Assembly: GCF_002093665.1 (NCBI RefSeq)
Contig: NZ_MRWE01000012.1
Location: 1 to 64,000, forward strand
DNA length: 64,000 nucleotides
Direction of reading: 5' to 3'
Source of the DNA: Rouxiella badensis
GTDB lineage: Bacteria > Pseudomonadota > Gammaproteobacteria > Enterobacterales > Enterobacteriaceae
Both the position numbers and the translations under genes were made by a program. This document shows positions 34,316 through 43,478 of this stretch, one piece after another. How positions within the stretch are numbered: the stretch's first letter is position 1; every line of letters begins with the position of its first letter. The notes below the pieces were generated by a model. The model had not been told where the DNA came from, made no database searches, and saw nothing but the letters and a program-made list of their open reading frames with translations.

Positions 34316-34720
34316 TTAGTCTTCGCGTCCCGGGAACTCGTCTTCGTCATCCCATTCTTCGGCTGCGGCGGCACCCTCTTCCGTGTCTAGCGGAGGCTCA
34401 AGCAGATATTCACCTTCATCCCACTCGTACAGCGTATTTTCGTCCTGCCACTCTTCTAGCAACTCTTGCTTGTCGAAGTCGTCATCAAAAATCGCCTGCG
34501 CCGCCTCACCGCTCAGAAAGCTCAGGCCTTCGGTTTCCTCGCCTTCCTCTGCGGAAAACTCGGCCTCCCACATGGCGTCTCCGTCCTGCATGATGTATTT
34601 CTGCAGAGTAAACTGGCTGACGGAAGGTGACTCATCATCTGATGAGGTTTCAGCGATTTTCTCCAGAAACTCTTCGCGTGCTGCATCTACAGCCTCTTCC
34701 AGCGTTGCATACAGTGACAT
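34316..34720 (-). CDS. msyB: Acidic protein MsyB
   Basis: 134 residues, strongly acidic. It starts MSLYATLEEAVDAAREEFL and carries WEAEFSAEEGEE, LSGEAAQ and EWDEGEYLLEPPLDTEEG, all matching E. coli MsyB, which suppresses growth defects of secY and secA mutants when in multicopy. The C-terminal EEWDDEDEFPG tail is longer than in E. coli. AAGGAGG lies before the ATG. Confidence 0.92.
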   Translation of the reverse strand: MSLYATLEEAVDAAREEFLEKIAETSSDDESPSVSQFTLQKYIMQDGDAMWEAEFSAEEGEETEGLSFLSGEAAQAIFDDDFDKQELLEEWQDENTLYEWDEGEYLLEPPLDTEEGAAAAEEWDDEDEFPGRED

Positions 34721-34839
34721 ATTTCCTCCTTTGCCCAGATTGCGGTGGTTTTAGGAAAGGATAGTTGAAGATTCAGCAGGGAAAGGGCTTTGGATGTAAA
34801 AAAGTTTAAATTTGAAAACTCTGGGTGCAGCATGTTGAA

Positions 34840-35631
34840 TTACTTGGTTAAGATGTGGGCAACAATCGCTTTTTGCACCGGCAGTAGCCACGATTTCTGT
34901 TCATAACCGGCAAAGCGAGGATAGCCTAAAGGATCGAAATCCAGCTCCTGGCCGAGGGTAAAGGGTGGGGTAGGCAGCAGCAGCGGGGTGCCCATGCTTT
35001 GCAGGTGTGAGGTCGTAAGAGACGTCGGTCGCCCGCTGTCTTTCGGCCAGCCGTCAGTGATAACCACGTCGGCGGTCACCTTAGCCAGGTCAGTGAAATT
35101 TACGCCGGGAGTGCCATCGTGAAGTTCTTTCCCGCAAACGTGAGTGACCTGAAGACCCATCAGCACAGCAAGCTGATGCCAGCTGCGAAAAACGTTGGTC
35201 GTTGGGCCCCATAGGCAAATATGCAGGTCCTGGATAGCGCCGAGGGTTTTGTTTATCCAATAGGCATCGGTCAACACCTCACAAGGATGCCCCAGACTGG
35301 ACATAGCATTGATAACAGGCCTGGATGACTTCTCGGCAAACTGGGCAAGCCGCTGATGATTAGATTCACGTATCACATAAATGTCGTAAAAGGCGTCAAG
35401 ATACCCGGCCAAATCCTCAACCCTTTCGCCGGTTTTTAGCAAATTCGGCAGCTCGATATAAGCGATGCCGAGTTCTTTAAAGGCCTGAATAAAGGTGGTT
35501 CGCGTTCTGATACCGTTTCCTTCAAATGACCAGGCTGCCCGCTTGGTTAGCGCTGCCATCGGGCTTTCGGTAAGCGCCCAAATGGCATGAACATCGGCAG
35601 GCTGTAGGTCGTTAAGGGAAATAAGGTTCAC
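34840..35631 (-). CDS. Ornithine/aspartate carbamoyltransferase-like protein
   Basis: 263 residues, shorter than true OTCase or ATCase (over 300). The fold is recognisable: a carbamoyl-phosphate-loop region FEGNGIRTRTTF (36-47), where enzymes have FEKTSTRTR-like, HPCE (115-118) in place of HPTQ, an LWGPTTNVFRSW switch to the second domain, and LPTPPFTLGQE near the C-terminus where OTCase has HCLPA-like. Both Arg of the RTR motif are kept, but the Ser, Thr and catalytic HCLP Cys are not, so ordinary OTCase activity is doubtful. It starts with GTG three bases after the GNAT gene, so the two are coupled. Not named. Confidence 0.7.
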   Translation of the reverse strand: MNLISLNDLQPADVHAIWALTESPMAALTKRAAWSFEGNGIRTRTTFIQAFKELGIAYIELPNLLKTGERVEDLAGYLDAFYDIYVIRESNHQRLAQFAEKSSRPVINAMSSLGHPCEVLTDAYWINKTLGAIQDLHICLWGPTTNVFRSWHQLAVLMGLQVTHVCGKELHDGTPGVNFTDLAKVTADVVITDGWPKDSGRPTSLTTSHLQSMGTPLLLPTPPFTLGQELDFDPLGYPRFAGYEQKSWLLPVQKAIVAHILTK

Positions 35632-35634
35632 GGG

Positions 35635-36240
35635 TTATTTCCTGTTCTGGCTCATCTTGTAGCTCAGGCTTTTTTTCACCGTCGGCCATTCGCTGTCGAT
35701 GATGGAGAAAATAACCGTATCGCGGTAGCTTCCGTCGGCGTCTTGCTGCATGTTACGCAGTACGCCGTCCTGTTTGGCGCCAAGACGGGCGATAGCGGCT
35801 CTGGAAGTCTGGTTATGCCAGTGCGTTCTGAATTCGACTGCGATAGCTTTCAGCTCTTCAAAAGCGTGCTTAAGCAGAAGATATTTGCATTCGGTGTTCA
35901 CCGCTGTTTTTTGCACGCTCTTCGCATACCAGGTAAAGCCAATCTCAACGCGACGGTGTTGAACATCGGCCCGGCAGAAGCGCGTGGTACCAACTATCTG
36001 CCGCGTGGCGTTGAGCACCACCGCAAATGGCAGAGAGACGCCCGCCCGTTGCTCATTCAGTGCAGTGGTAATATAGGCGTCGATCCGCTCTTCATTGGGG
36101 ACAGAGGTATACCATAGATTCCACAGTTCACCGTCGGCGGCAGCCTTCAATAGATCTTGCGCGTGTTCGGCACGCAGTGGGATTAAGGTGACCGTATCGC
36201 CGCGCAGGGTGATTTCATGCAACCCATTTTCAGTAGCCAT
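35635..36240 (-). CDS. GNAT acetyltransferase (RimJ/RimL-like)
   Basis: 201 residues. The Acetyltransf_3 layout includes ITLRGDTVTLIPLRAEHAQDL at the start, IVGTTRFC in the central beta strands, VEIGFTWYAK and a C-terminal NQTSRAAIARLGAKQDG, the usual acetyl-CoA-side motif of RimJ/RimL relatives. AAAGGA precedes the ATG. It is the first gene of a two-gene unit with the OTCase-like protein, with only three bases between. The substrate is unknown; N-terminal amines or small amines are typical of the family. Confidence 0.8.
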   Translation of the reverse strand: MATENGLHEITLRGDTVTLIPLRAEHAQDLLKAAADGELWNLWYTSVPNEERIDAYITTALNEQRAGVSLPFAVVLNATRQIVGTTRFCRADVQHRRVEIGFTWYAKSVQKTAVNTECKYLLLKHAFEELKAIAVEFRTHWHNQTSRAAIARLGAKQDGVLRNMQQDADGSYRDTVIFSIIDSEWPTVKKSLSYKMSQNRK

Positions 36241-36469
36241 AATCCTTTATTTTTCCTTTAATTAGACCTTTCCTATACCCTATATCCCAAAGAGGGTTTT
36301 GCCAATTGATTTTAGGGAGAATAATGGCGAATTTATCGTCGTAATTGTCAACGCAAATTCAGCTTTGCAAAGGGCATGGTGCGGTAGGGTAAAGGTTTAG
36401 CAAACAGGGTTTCTTCGCCGATTTTCTTGGCTCAAAGTAAGCGGGAACTCCATAGAAAAGGCCGTTGCT

Positions 36470-36874
36470 ATGAAAATTTCTACCCGCACTCTCTTACTTC
36501 CACTTTGTGGTATCGCCGCGTTAATCAGCGTTGGCAGTCAGGCTGCCGAGTCAACTGATAAAGCCCCTCAGGGCGCGCCGATGACTCAACCTCAGGACGA
36601 ACCGCCATTCCACGGTGAAGGTATGCCACACTTCCCGCCGATGGGAATGATGATGCCGCCTCCGCCAATGCACGGATTCTGCCACGGCGGTGAACTGTTC
36701 TGTGCGTCCGTTGCCAGCGATAACCCGACTGACACGCTGCAGAAGCTGAACGGCGTTATTCCGGCCGCGACCGCAGGCAAACACTATGAAGTGCGTGTGT
36801 CCGTGGTTGAAGTTCCTGACTTCCCGCGTCACGAGCATGGTCCACGCGACCCGCAGAGCAATAACGGAAAATAA
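36470..36874 (+). CDS. Exported Met/Pro/His-rich protein
   Basis: 134 residues. A signal peptide (about 1-26, ending SQAA) is followed by a low-complexity segment with HFPPMGMMMPPPPMHGFCHGG (about 53-74) and a His-rich tail (FPRHEHGPRDP). Met, His and Cys clusters on an exported protein suggest binding of copper or a similar soft metal, which is inference. Between them is a short folded-looking region (TLQKLNGVIPAATAGKHYEVRVSVVEV). Not recognised. Good SD (AAGG). It lies alone, convergent with mdtG. Confidence 0.65.
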   Translation: MKISTRTLLLPLCGIAALISVGSQAAESTDKAPQGAPMTQPQDEPPFHGEGMPHFPPMGMMMPPPPMHGFCHGGELFCASVASDNPTDTLQKLNGVIPAATAGKHYEVRVSVVEVPDFPRHEHGPRDPQSNNGK

Positions 36875-36915
36875 CCGGCATTGATTCAGCGCCGTTTCGC
36901 AAAGGGAAAGGCGGT

Positions 36916-38154
36916 TTATTCGACCGTTGCCTGACTCGGGCGGCGCTGTAAACTCCAGTATGAGTAACAGGCATTAAACAACACCACGCAGGCCGTCACG
37001 CAGAATACTGCGCGGAAACCATAGCCTGCCGACACCGATGCGCCCAGCAAGGGTCCCGTCACATTCCCTACGTCACGAAACGACTGGTTATAGCTAAATA
37101 CGCGTCCTGCCACCTGGTTGGTACAGTTATAGATAAGCAGTGTTTGCACGGCGGGAAGCAGCGCACCATCACAGGCGCCCAGTAAAAATCTGAGAATGCC
37201 CAGTTGCAGTGGATTATGCACAAACGCCATAGGAATCAGCAGCAGCACAGACATCGCCAGCATGGCGACCAGTATCCTTTCCGGACCAATTCTGTCACCC
37301 AACTTACCCAGTCTGGGCGCGCTTATCAGTGCCGCCACGCCCGGTACGGAAGCAATCATGCCGCTGATGAATGCCAGATTCTGGGTATTGCCTGCGAGTT
37401 CTCGCACGTAGAGCGTCAAAATTGGGGCGATGGAGCCGGTGGCAATCTGAATAATCATGGTGGTAATAAACAGGCACAGCACCAGTTTGGGATCTTTTAG
37501 CGAAGCAAAGACCTGCTTTCTGTTGAGCATGTCTTTCTTGTTGATCGGCACAAACTGTTCGCGAATCATATACAGCGTCATGAGGAAGCAGACAAACAGC
37601 ACGCTGGCGGTAATAAAGAACACCGGGCGCAGTCCGTAGGTGTCAGCAAGGATTCCGCCGACCAGCGGGCCAATCAGTGCGCCACTCACCGCGCCTGTCG
37701 ATAGCGTACCCAGCGCCCAGCCGCTTTTATTGCGTGGGATCTGAGTGGCAATTAAGGCATTCGCGTTAGGCACAAAGCCGCCAAGCAGACCAAGCAGTGC
37801 ACGCAGTACCAGAAACTGCCAGATATTTTGCGCCATTCCCATCAGCACCATCACGATAGCCATACCGAGGGCAGAACGCAGCAGCATGATTTTTCGGCCT
37901 TTGCGGTCGGCTAATCCGCCCCAGAAGGGGGAGGCAATGGCAGAAAACAGGAAGGTGATGCTAAACACCAGGCCTGACCACATGTTGAGAGACTCATGGC
38001 CGGTAACGCCGAGTGTTTCTATATAAAGGGGAAGGAAGGGCATGATAAGGCTGAATGCCGCACCGGTAAGAAAACAGCCGATCCAGGCAACGAACAGATT
38101 GCGTTTCCAATTAATGGGTTCTGGTGCTTTATCCGATGCAGGTGCCGAAGTCAT
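36916..38154 (-). CDS. mdtG: Multidrug efflux MFS transporter MdtG
   Basis: 412 residues, 12 membrane segments, DHA1 family. It begins with a hydrophilic tail, then [31 protein letters not shown], with [12 protein letters not shown] after helix 2 and the antiporter motif near helix 5 ([20 protein letters not shown]). It matches E. coli MdtG (408 residues), which confers fosfomycin and deoxycholate resistance and is under MarA/SoxS/Rob control. A mar/sox box was not resolved by eye in the 247-base upstream gap. Confidence 0.93.
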   Translation of the reverse strand: MTSAPASDKAPEPINWKRNLFVAWIGCFLTGAAFSLIMPFLPLYIETLGVTGHESLNMWSGLVFSITFLFSAIASPFWGGLADRKGRKIMLLRSALGMAIVMVLMGMAQNIWQFLVLRALLGLLGGFVPNANALIATQIPRNKSGWALGTLSTGAVSGALIGPLVGGILADTYGLRPVFFITASVLFVCFLMTLYMIREQFVPINKKDMLNRKQVFASLKDPKLVLCLFITTMIIQIATGSIAPILTLYVRELAGNTQNLAFISGMIASVPGVAALISAPRLGKLGDRIGPERILVAMLAMSVLLLIPMAFVHNPLQLGILRFLLGACDGALLPAVQTLLIYNCTNQVAGRVFSYNQSFRDVGNVTGPLLGASVSAGYGFRAVFCVTACVVLFNACYSYWSLQRRPSQATVE

Positions 38155-38362
38155 AAATTACCAATGAGTGAGGTCCATTTACTCTGTGAAGAGGGCGAAA
38201 CAGAGCGCAACAATAATGAATTAGCTCGATAATTATGCGCCGAATTATTACCCACTTCAATCATGTTGCAGACTTATTACGAAAAATTAAATAAGAACGT
38301 AGAAAGGAATTAACCGCAGCACAAGCGTTGAAAGGTAGGGACAAATTGCGGAGAAAATAGCC

Positions 38363-38390
38363 GGGCGGCGGGAGTATGCCGCCCAACTTT
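38363..38390 (-). terminator. Terminator of the DoxX gene
   Basis: A GGGCGGC/GCCGCCC perfect stem with an eight-base loop, 17 bases beyond the doxX-like stop codon; on the minus strand a CTATTTT stretch follows. Confidence 0.55.
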
Positions 38391-38401
38391 TAAGGTTCTG
38401 A

Positions 38402-38836
38402 TTAACGCAGAGCGGGGTTGCTGACCACGGAATAACGACCGCTGCCGAGGAACATAATCACCAGACCGCCGAAGAAATACATTGCTTCACCTTCCAGGCC
38501 CCATGCACCCACCTCTGTCACGGTAAAGAACTTACCACCCACCACGAGCAGAACGGCAATAACCAGATTGAAAGACATCACCAGCGCTGCGGGACGGGTG
38601 AAAATGCCCAAAATGATCAGGACGGGCGCAATCACTTCACCGATGTAGGCACCGTAGGCAATGAAGCCCGGCAGACCGTGCGCTTCAAGCATTTTGGCAA
38701 TCCAGCCTACGCCATTTTCCATCTTTGCCACGCCGTGGAACAGAATAAGGATGCCAAAAGTTAGTCTCAACAATAGCTTACCAAAATCAGGGTGATCGGT
38801 AACGCGAGTAAAAGAAGCGTTTAATTTAGCCAACAT
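38402..38836 (-). CDS. DoxX family inner-membrane protein
   Basis: 144 residues with four predicted membrane segments (about 22-38, 57-80, 84-104, 118-136). The DoxX-type features are LLLRLTFGILILFHGVAKM and AYIGEVIAPVLIILGIFTRPAAL, as in YphA/YqjF relatives. AAGGA precedes the ATG. Family members are linked to thiol and quinone redox or small-molecule stress, but the function here is unknown. It stands alone between mdtG and lpxL. Confidence 0.85.
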   Translation of the reverse strand: MLAKLNASFTRVTDHPDFGKLLLRLTFGILILFHGVAKMENGVGWIAKMLEAHGLPGFIAYGAYIGEVIAPVLIILGIFTRPAALVMSFNLVIAVLLVVGGKFFTVTEVGAWGLEGEAMYFFGGLVIMFLGSGRYSVVSNPALR

Positions 38837-39014
38837 AGCAATGTCCTTAAGATAATTAACGTAGTGGTTAGCCGTGAAGAAAGCGTAGGGAATTAATCAC
38901 GGTTGGAAATTATGCTTAAGTATTCGCTGAATTACGGCACGAGGAAATCAGATAAGATTGATGGAGTCTTTCAAAAAAACTGTTTAAACAAATCAGGTTG
39001 GTTGAAGAGGTTTG

Positions 39015-39044
39015 CTCTCTGGCATCAAGAGTGATGCCAGAGAG
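39015..39044. repeat. Perfect 13-bp inverted repeat after lpxL
   Basis: CTCTCTGGCATCA and its exact complement are separated by four bases, about 25 bases past the lpxL stop. There is no T run, so it may be an RNA 3'-end stabiliser or weak terminator. Confidence 0.55.
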
Positions 39045-39067
39045 TGGAGATAGATTATGAAAATTAA

Positions 39068-39988
39068 TTAATACAGTGAAGGCTCGCCTTCGGGGCGCGT
39101 CTTGAAGCGACGGTGCAGCCACATGTACTGCTCTGGCGCGAGTTTTATCTCGTTTTCCACGACTTTATTCATGTAGGTTGCTGCGACAACTTCGTCCTCC
39201 AGTGGGAAGTTTTCCACCGCTGGATGCAGCAGCAGCTCGTAGCCTTTTCCACCCGGCAAACGACGCGGAGTGAAAGGGATAATCGCCGGTTTACCCATGC
39301 GGGCCAACAGATAGGTGCCTGTCGTGGTTGCCGCTTTGTCCACCGCGAAGAATGGCACAAACACGCTGGCGCGCGGACCATAGTCGTGGTCAGGCGCATA
39401 CCAGATGATGTCGCCCTGCTTCAGGCTACGAATCATTCCTTTCAGATCTTTGCGATCCAGCATCGCTTTGTTGGAGCGCATGCGGCCCTTGGTTTGTACC
39501 CAATCCATCAGCTTGTTGTCGTGCGGACGATAAACGCCGATGCCGGGGTTATGGATCCCGAAGATGCGTGCGCCAAGCTCAAGTGTCAGGAAGTGTACGC
39601 CGATAAGCAGTACGCCCTGCTGGTTATCACGGGCCTTTTGGATGTGCTCAAGCCCGCTGACCTTAAACCAGCGCTCGATGCGCCAGTCCGGCCAGAACCA
39701 GGCCATGCCGGTCTCAAACAGGCCCATACCCACGGATTCGAAGTTTTTCACCACCAGTTGGTCGCGCTGGCTTTGCGGCATATCAGGGAAGCACAACTCG
39801 AGGTTGCGCTGGGCGATACAGCTGCGGCGTTTTACAAAACGCATCGAAAAACGGCCAATCCCACATCCCATTTTATAAATCAGTGGATAAGGCAAAAGTA
39901 CCAGTAAATACAACAGTCCCAGACCAATCCAGGTAGGCCAGTAACGGGGATGCAACAACGAACGGTTAAAGGTGGGTACCTGAGTCAT
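39068..39988 (-). CDS. lpxL: Lipid A lauroyl acyltransferase LpxL
   Basis: 306 residues, the same length as E. coli LpxL as I recall it. An N-terminal membrane anchor (about 18-38) precedes the acyltransferase domain with the HX4E motif at His132-Glu137 (VHFLTLE). It also has [15 protein letters not shown] and the [21 protein letters not shown] block typical of the family. It adds laurate from lauroyl-ACP to Kdo2-lipid IVA on the inner face of the inner membrane. AGAG precedes the ATG. It lies between mdtG and trhO, as in E. coli, with extra genes inserted. Confidence 0.95.
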   Translation of the reverse strand: MTQVPTFNRSLLHPRYWPTWIGLGLLYLLVLLPYPLIYKMGCGIGRFSMRFVKRRSCIAQRNLELCFPDMPQSQRDQLVVKNFESVGMGLFETGMAWFWPDWRIERWFKVSGLEHIQKARDNQQGVLLIGVHFLTLELGARIFGIHNPGIGVYRPHDNKLMDWVQTKGRMRSNKAMLDRKDLKGMIRSLKQGDIIWYAPDHDYGPRASVFVPFFAVDKAATTTGTYLLARMGKPAIIPFTPRRLPGGKGYELLLHPAVENFPLEDEVVAATYMNKVVENEIKLAPEQYMWLHRRFKTRPEGEPSLY

Positions 39989-40470
39989 AAAATCTCTGCG
40001 TCATAGTTTTGAAGTAGGAAAATATAAGCTCTGTCCAGACGGTATCAGGTAATAGGAATCCCAGAGATTCTACGACCTAATAACGGGATACAGTCTGCTA
40101 GCCGCTAGTTAAGGAAATCGCCTGCTTAAGTAAATTGGCATGATTACAGGGGATAAAATTTCCTAAACAAAGTCGTTTATTGTGACACTTTTTTTAACCA
40201 AGGTGAAAAAAGACGGCATTAAAACCTCATTTATGAAGGATTAAGCCCTGATATCTCCTTAAAACGTCTGAATTTTATGCTTGAAGTCTTAATTTTTTCT
40301 GAACAGCAGATGATTTAGTCGCATTAAACAAATGGGGTTTAGCTCGCTGATACTAGCGAATTGAATATTGATAGAGAACCCGACTTTGTCAATTCTGTTG
40401 GCATGTTAACCAGTAATAAAAGTGTAACAGGGCAGATTTAGCGAAGGGAGAGACGCCATCGTGACTAAAA
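39989..40470. other. Long intergenic region upstream of lpxL
   Basis: About 480 bases, AT-rich, with no frame that has an SD and coding character. It should hold the lpxL promoter near 40000-40150. T- and A-runs around 40190-40220 and 40290-40310 suggest curved DNA. No repeat or RNA gene recognised. Confidence 0.5.
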
Positions 40471-40499
40471 GGGACGCCATCGCGATGGCGTCCCTCGAT
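40471..40499 (-). terminator. Terminator of OYE gene
   Basis: A perfect 24-base palindrome (GGGACGCCATCG and its complement) followed by TTTTAG on the minus strand, just past the OYE stop. A partial copy of one arm (gacgccatcg) lies at 40452-40461. Confidence 0.7.
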
Positions 40500-40510
40500 T
40501 AACCAAAATC

Positions 40511-41608
40511 TTATTTGGCGTTGAACAGACCCTTAACGCTGTGAGGTTCGCTGCGCCAGTACTGTTTAGGCGCGCTTACCTTGGCCCCCAGTTTGGCCGC
40601 CGCATGCCAAGGCCAACGTGGGTCATAGAGGATCCCACGTGCCAGAGCTATCATGTCTGCCTGACCGGTGCCGATAATCGCTTCTGCCTGTTCGGCTTCG
40701 GTGATTAAACCGACGGCGATCACCGGGATATTGACGGCCTTCTTGATGCTTTCTGCGAAAGGCACCTGATAGTTCGGACCCACCGGAATCTTCTGCTGGG
40801 TTGACAGCCCACCGCTGGAAACGTGGATGTAGGCGCAGCCCAGTTTTTCTAACGCTTTTGCCAGCTCGATAGACTGCTCGATGTCCCAGCCGCCCTCAAC
40901 CCAGTCGCTGGCAGAAATACGCACGCCAATCGGTTTGTCATTGGAGAAGACCTTACGCACTTCCTGATAGATTTCCAGCAGCAGACGTACGCGGTTTTCC
41001 AGAGAACCCCCGTATTGGTCGGTGCGTTTGTTGGAAAGCGGTGAGAGGAACTGGTGCAGCAGATAACCGTGCGCGCCGTGCAGTTCAATAAGGTCAAAGC
41101 CCAGCTTATTCGCGCGTTTGGCGCTCTCGACGAAGGCCTTTTTGAACTGCTCGATTCTTTCCAGTGACATCGCTTCTGGGGCAGCGTCGCTCTCGGCGAA
41201 GCCTACTGCAGAAGGGGCAACAGTCTGCCAGCCGCCCAGCTTGGCGCTGATTTGATTTCCGCCTTCCCATGGCGCGTAGCAGGAAGCTTTGCGCCCGGCG
41301 TGGCCGAGCTGAATACCCAGCGGCATATCGCTGTTGTCTCGCAAAGAGGTCACCAGGCTCGCCAGCGCCTCTTCAGTTTCATCGTTCCACAGGCCAAGAT
41401 CCTGGGGAGAGATACGGCCCACGGCCTCAACGGCAGTGGCTTCGAGAATAAGCAGGCCCGCGCCGGAAAACGAAAGTTGACCGAGATGGGCGTGATGCCA
41501 CGAGGTGGCCTTACCGTGTTCTGCTGAATACTGGCACATAGGGGCAATGACGATGCGGTTTTCCAGCGTCAGTGAACCCAGCGTGATGCTCTCAAATAGC
41601 TTGCTCAT
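40511..41608 (-). CDS. NADH:flavin oxidoreductase, YqjM/XenA-type old yellow enzyme
   Basis: 365 residues, single TIM-barrel OYE. Features of the YqjM/XenA class include NRIVIAPMCQYSAEHGKATSWH (Cys ligand near FMN), QLGHAGRKAS, ELHGAHGYLLHQFLSPLSNKRTD and YGGSLENRVRL, with VRISASDWVEGGW later. It should reduce activated C=C bonds of enones or nitro compounds using NAD(P)H and FMN. GAGG precedes the ATG. It is divergent from trhO, and no regulator is adjacent. The natural substrate is unknown. Confidence 0.88.
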   Translation of the reverse strand: MSKLFESITLGSLTLENRIVIAPMCQYSAEHGKATSWHHAHLGQLSFSGAGLLILEATAVEAVGRISPQDLGLWNDETEEALASLVTSLRDNSDMPLGIQLGHAGRKASCYAPWEGGNQISAKLGGWQTVAPSAVGFAESDAAPEAMSLERIEQFKKAFVESAKRANKLGFDLIELHGAHGYLLHQFLSPLSNKRTDQYGGSLENRVRLLLEIYQEVRKVFSNDKPIGVRISASDWVEGGWDIEQSIELAKALEKLGCAYIHVSSGGLSTQQKIPVGPNYQVPFAESIKKAVNIPVIAVGLITEAEQAEAIIGTGQADMIALARGILYDPRWPWHAAAKLGAKVSAPKQYWRSEPHSVKGLFNAK

Positions 41609-41757
41609 AGTTGCCTCGAGTAAGATTAGGTTAATGTAGTATGCGCGAAACCGGCGTTAACCGAAGCTTTAATCCTGATAGCTGTTTCATGTATGATAGT
41701 GCGGTTTTATTTTTACTCTGCTTAGAATAGCCTCAACGAAAGACAGGAAAGTACACC

Positions 41758-42825
41758 ATGCCAGTGTTACATAACCGAATTTCTAACGAGGAACTGAAGG
41801 CGCGCATGCTGGCTGAAACCGAGCCGCGTACCACAGTTTCTTTTTATAAATACTTCCATCTCGATGATCCTAAAGCATTTCGCGATCGGCTCTACCTTGA
41901 ACTGGTTAAATTAAATGTTTTTGGCCGCATTTATGTGGCTAAAGAAGGCATCAATGCGCAGATAAGCGTTCCACAAAGCCAGTTTGAAGCTTTTAAACAG
42001 CATTTGTTTGAGTGTCATCCCGCGTTCAACAATATTCGTCTGAATATCGCGCTTGAAGACGACGGTAAATCATTCTGGGTACTGCGTTTCAAAGTGCGTG
42101 AGCGCATTGTGGCCGACGGTATTGATGATGAAACCTTTGACCCTTCCAACGTGGGTGAATACCTCAAGGCGGAACAGGTCAACGCGATGATTGACGATCC
42201 CGACACCCTGTTTGTCGACATGCGTAACCACTACGAATACGAAGTGGGTCACTTTGACAACGCGATCGAAATTCCTTCCGATACCTTCCGCGATCAGCTG
42301 CCAATGGCCGTCGATATGCTGAAGGAAGATAAAGAAAAGAAAATTGTTATGTATTGTACCGGCGGTATCCGCTGTGAAAAGGCCAGCGCCTATATGCTGC
42401 ATAACGGTTTTAAAAATGTTTATCACGTCGAAGGCGGGATTATCGAATACGCGCGCCGTGCGAAAGAGCAGGGCTTGCCGGTGAAGTTCAAAGGCAAAAA
42501 CTTCGTCTTCGATGAGCGCATGGGCGAACGCATCTCCGATGACGTGATTGCCAACTGCCATCAGTGCGGTGCTGAATGTGACAATCACACCAATTGCCTG
42601 AATGACGGCTGTCATTTGCTGTTCATCCAATGCCCGGCCTGCGCCGCTAAGTTTGACGGTTGCTGTAGCGAAATCTGCCAAACTGAGCTCAAGCTGCCGC
42701 CTGAGCAGCAGCGTGCACTGCGTGCCGGTCGTGAGAATGGCAACAAAATCTTCAATAAATCCAAAGGATTATTGCAGACTACCATGCACATTCCCGAACC
42801 AAAGGACTCAGCCTCTCAAGAGTGA
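41758..42825 (+). CDS. trhO: tRNA uridine(34) hydroxylase TrhO (YceA)
   Basis: 355 residues. An N-terminal acylphosphatase-like region precedes a rhodanese domain with active loop [11 protein letters not shown] (near residue 200), then a C-terminal Cys-rich zinc region ([29 protein letters not shown]). It matches E. coli TrhO, which makes 5-hydroxyuridine at wobble position 34 of tRNAs in an oxygen-dependent way, the first step toward cmo5U. AGGA precedes the ATG. Confidence 0.95.
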   Translation: MPVLHNRISNEELKARMLAETEPRTTVSFYKYFHLDDPKAFRDRLYLELVKLNVFGRIYVAKEGINAQISVPQSQFEAFKQHLFECHPAFNNIRLNIALEDDGKSFWVLRFKVRERIVADGIDDETFDPSNVGEYLKAEQVNAMIDDPDTLFVDMRNHYEYEVGHFDNAIEIPSDTFRDQLPMAVDMLKEDKEKKIVMYCTGGIRCEKASAYMLHNGFKNVYHVEGGIIEYARRAKEQGLPVKFKGKNFVFDERMGERISDDVIANCHQCGAECDNHTNCLNDGCHLLFIQCPACAAKFDGCCSEICQTELKLPPEQQRALRAGRENGNKIFNKSKGLLQTTMHIPEPKDSASQE

Positions 42826-42842
42826 TTAACGAGGTTTGACCT

Positions 42843-42871
42843 TAAGCCTGCTGGCCTTGTGCCGCAGGCTT
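42843..42871 (+). terminator. Hairpin after trhO
   Basis: An AAGCCTGC/GCAGGCTT perfect eight-base stem with inner GGC/GCC pairs. The T run is weak. Confidence 0.5.
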
Positions 42872-43478
42872 AGCCTTTCTGATATATCCCCTTATCATCT
42901 TCCTGATGTCCACGCTGTTAGCTCCATTTTAATACCTGCGTTGTTGCTTATCTTTTGCCAACAATCATCGCTGACATAAGCGAAATTTTCTCCTCATCAA
43001 ACCTATCGAGGTAGTGTTTTTATCTGCCGAAAAAATCAGGGAAATGTCATTTTTTTGTCAGGATGAATTTTTTTTAAGACCTGAATTTTGCTGTTCTATA
43101 CTTGACTGTAAGTAAAGCATAAAGTGACATAAGCATGTGCAGACATTGTTTTTATTGTTTATTTATATCAGTGAGTTATTGATATTTGTTTTGTATTTTC
43201 ATCCTGGGTTTACACCCCAATCACATGTCGGTATATACAGTAAACTTGACCAAGAACAAAATCTTGTATAGGTTAAAGATAAGTAAATAAGCGTTTTATT
43301 ATTAATAGTGGCACGAATTTTAATGCCGTAAATGGCATAAAAAAAAGTGAATAATAAACGCAGCTGCATAGCTCTCGCATCATGTTTGTTCATCAGGAAT
43401 GAGCAGACCAATCTACCAGGGAAGCGAAAGCTATGGTGCTGCACTGATAATAATTTAGGCAACATCTGAGGTAATTTT
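42872..43478 (+). promoter_or_regulatory. Long leader region of the ProP-type gene
   Basis: About 600 AT-rich bases without a convincing gene. T-runs at 43050-43075 suggest curved DNA. A 19-base imperfect stem (43360-43378 with 43424-43442, 16 of 19 positions pairing) lies about 36 bases before the transporter start, inside the likely leader RNA. A 12-bp hairpin-like ATGCC/GGCAT is at 43323-43338. E. coli proP has CRP, Fis and RpoS control, but such sites were not resolved here. Confidence 0.5.

Noticed and set aside
43199-43465. 88-codon minus-strand frame in the ProP leader
   Set aside because: Lies across the structured leader, has no SD and no family resemblance.
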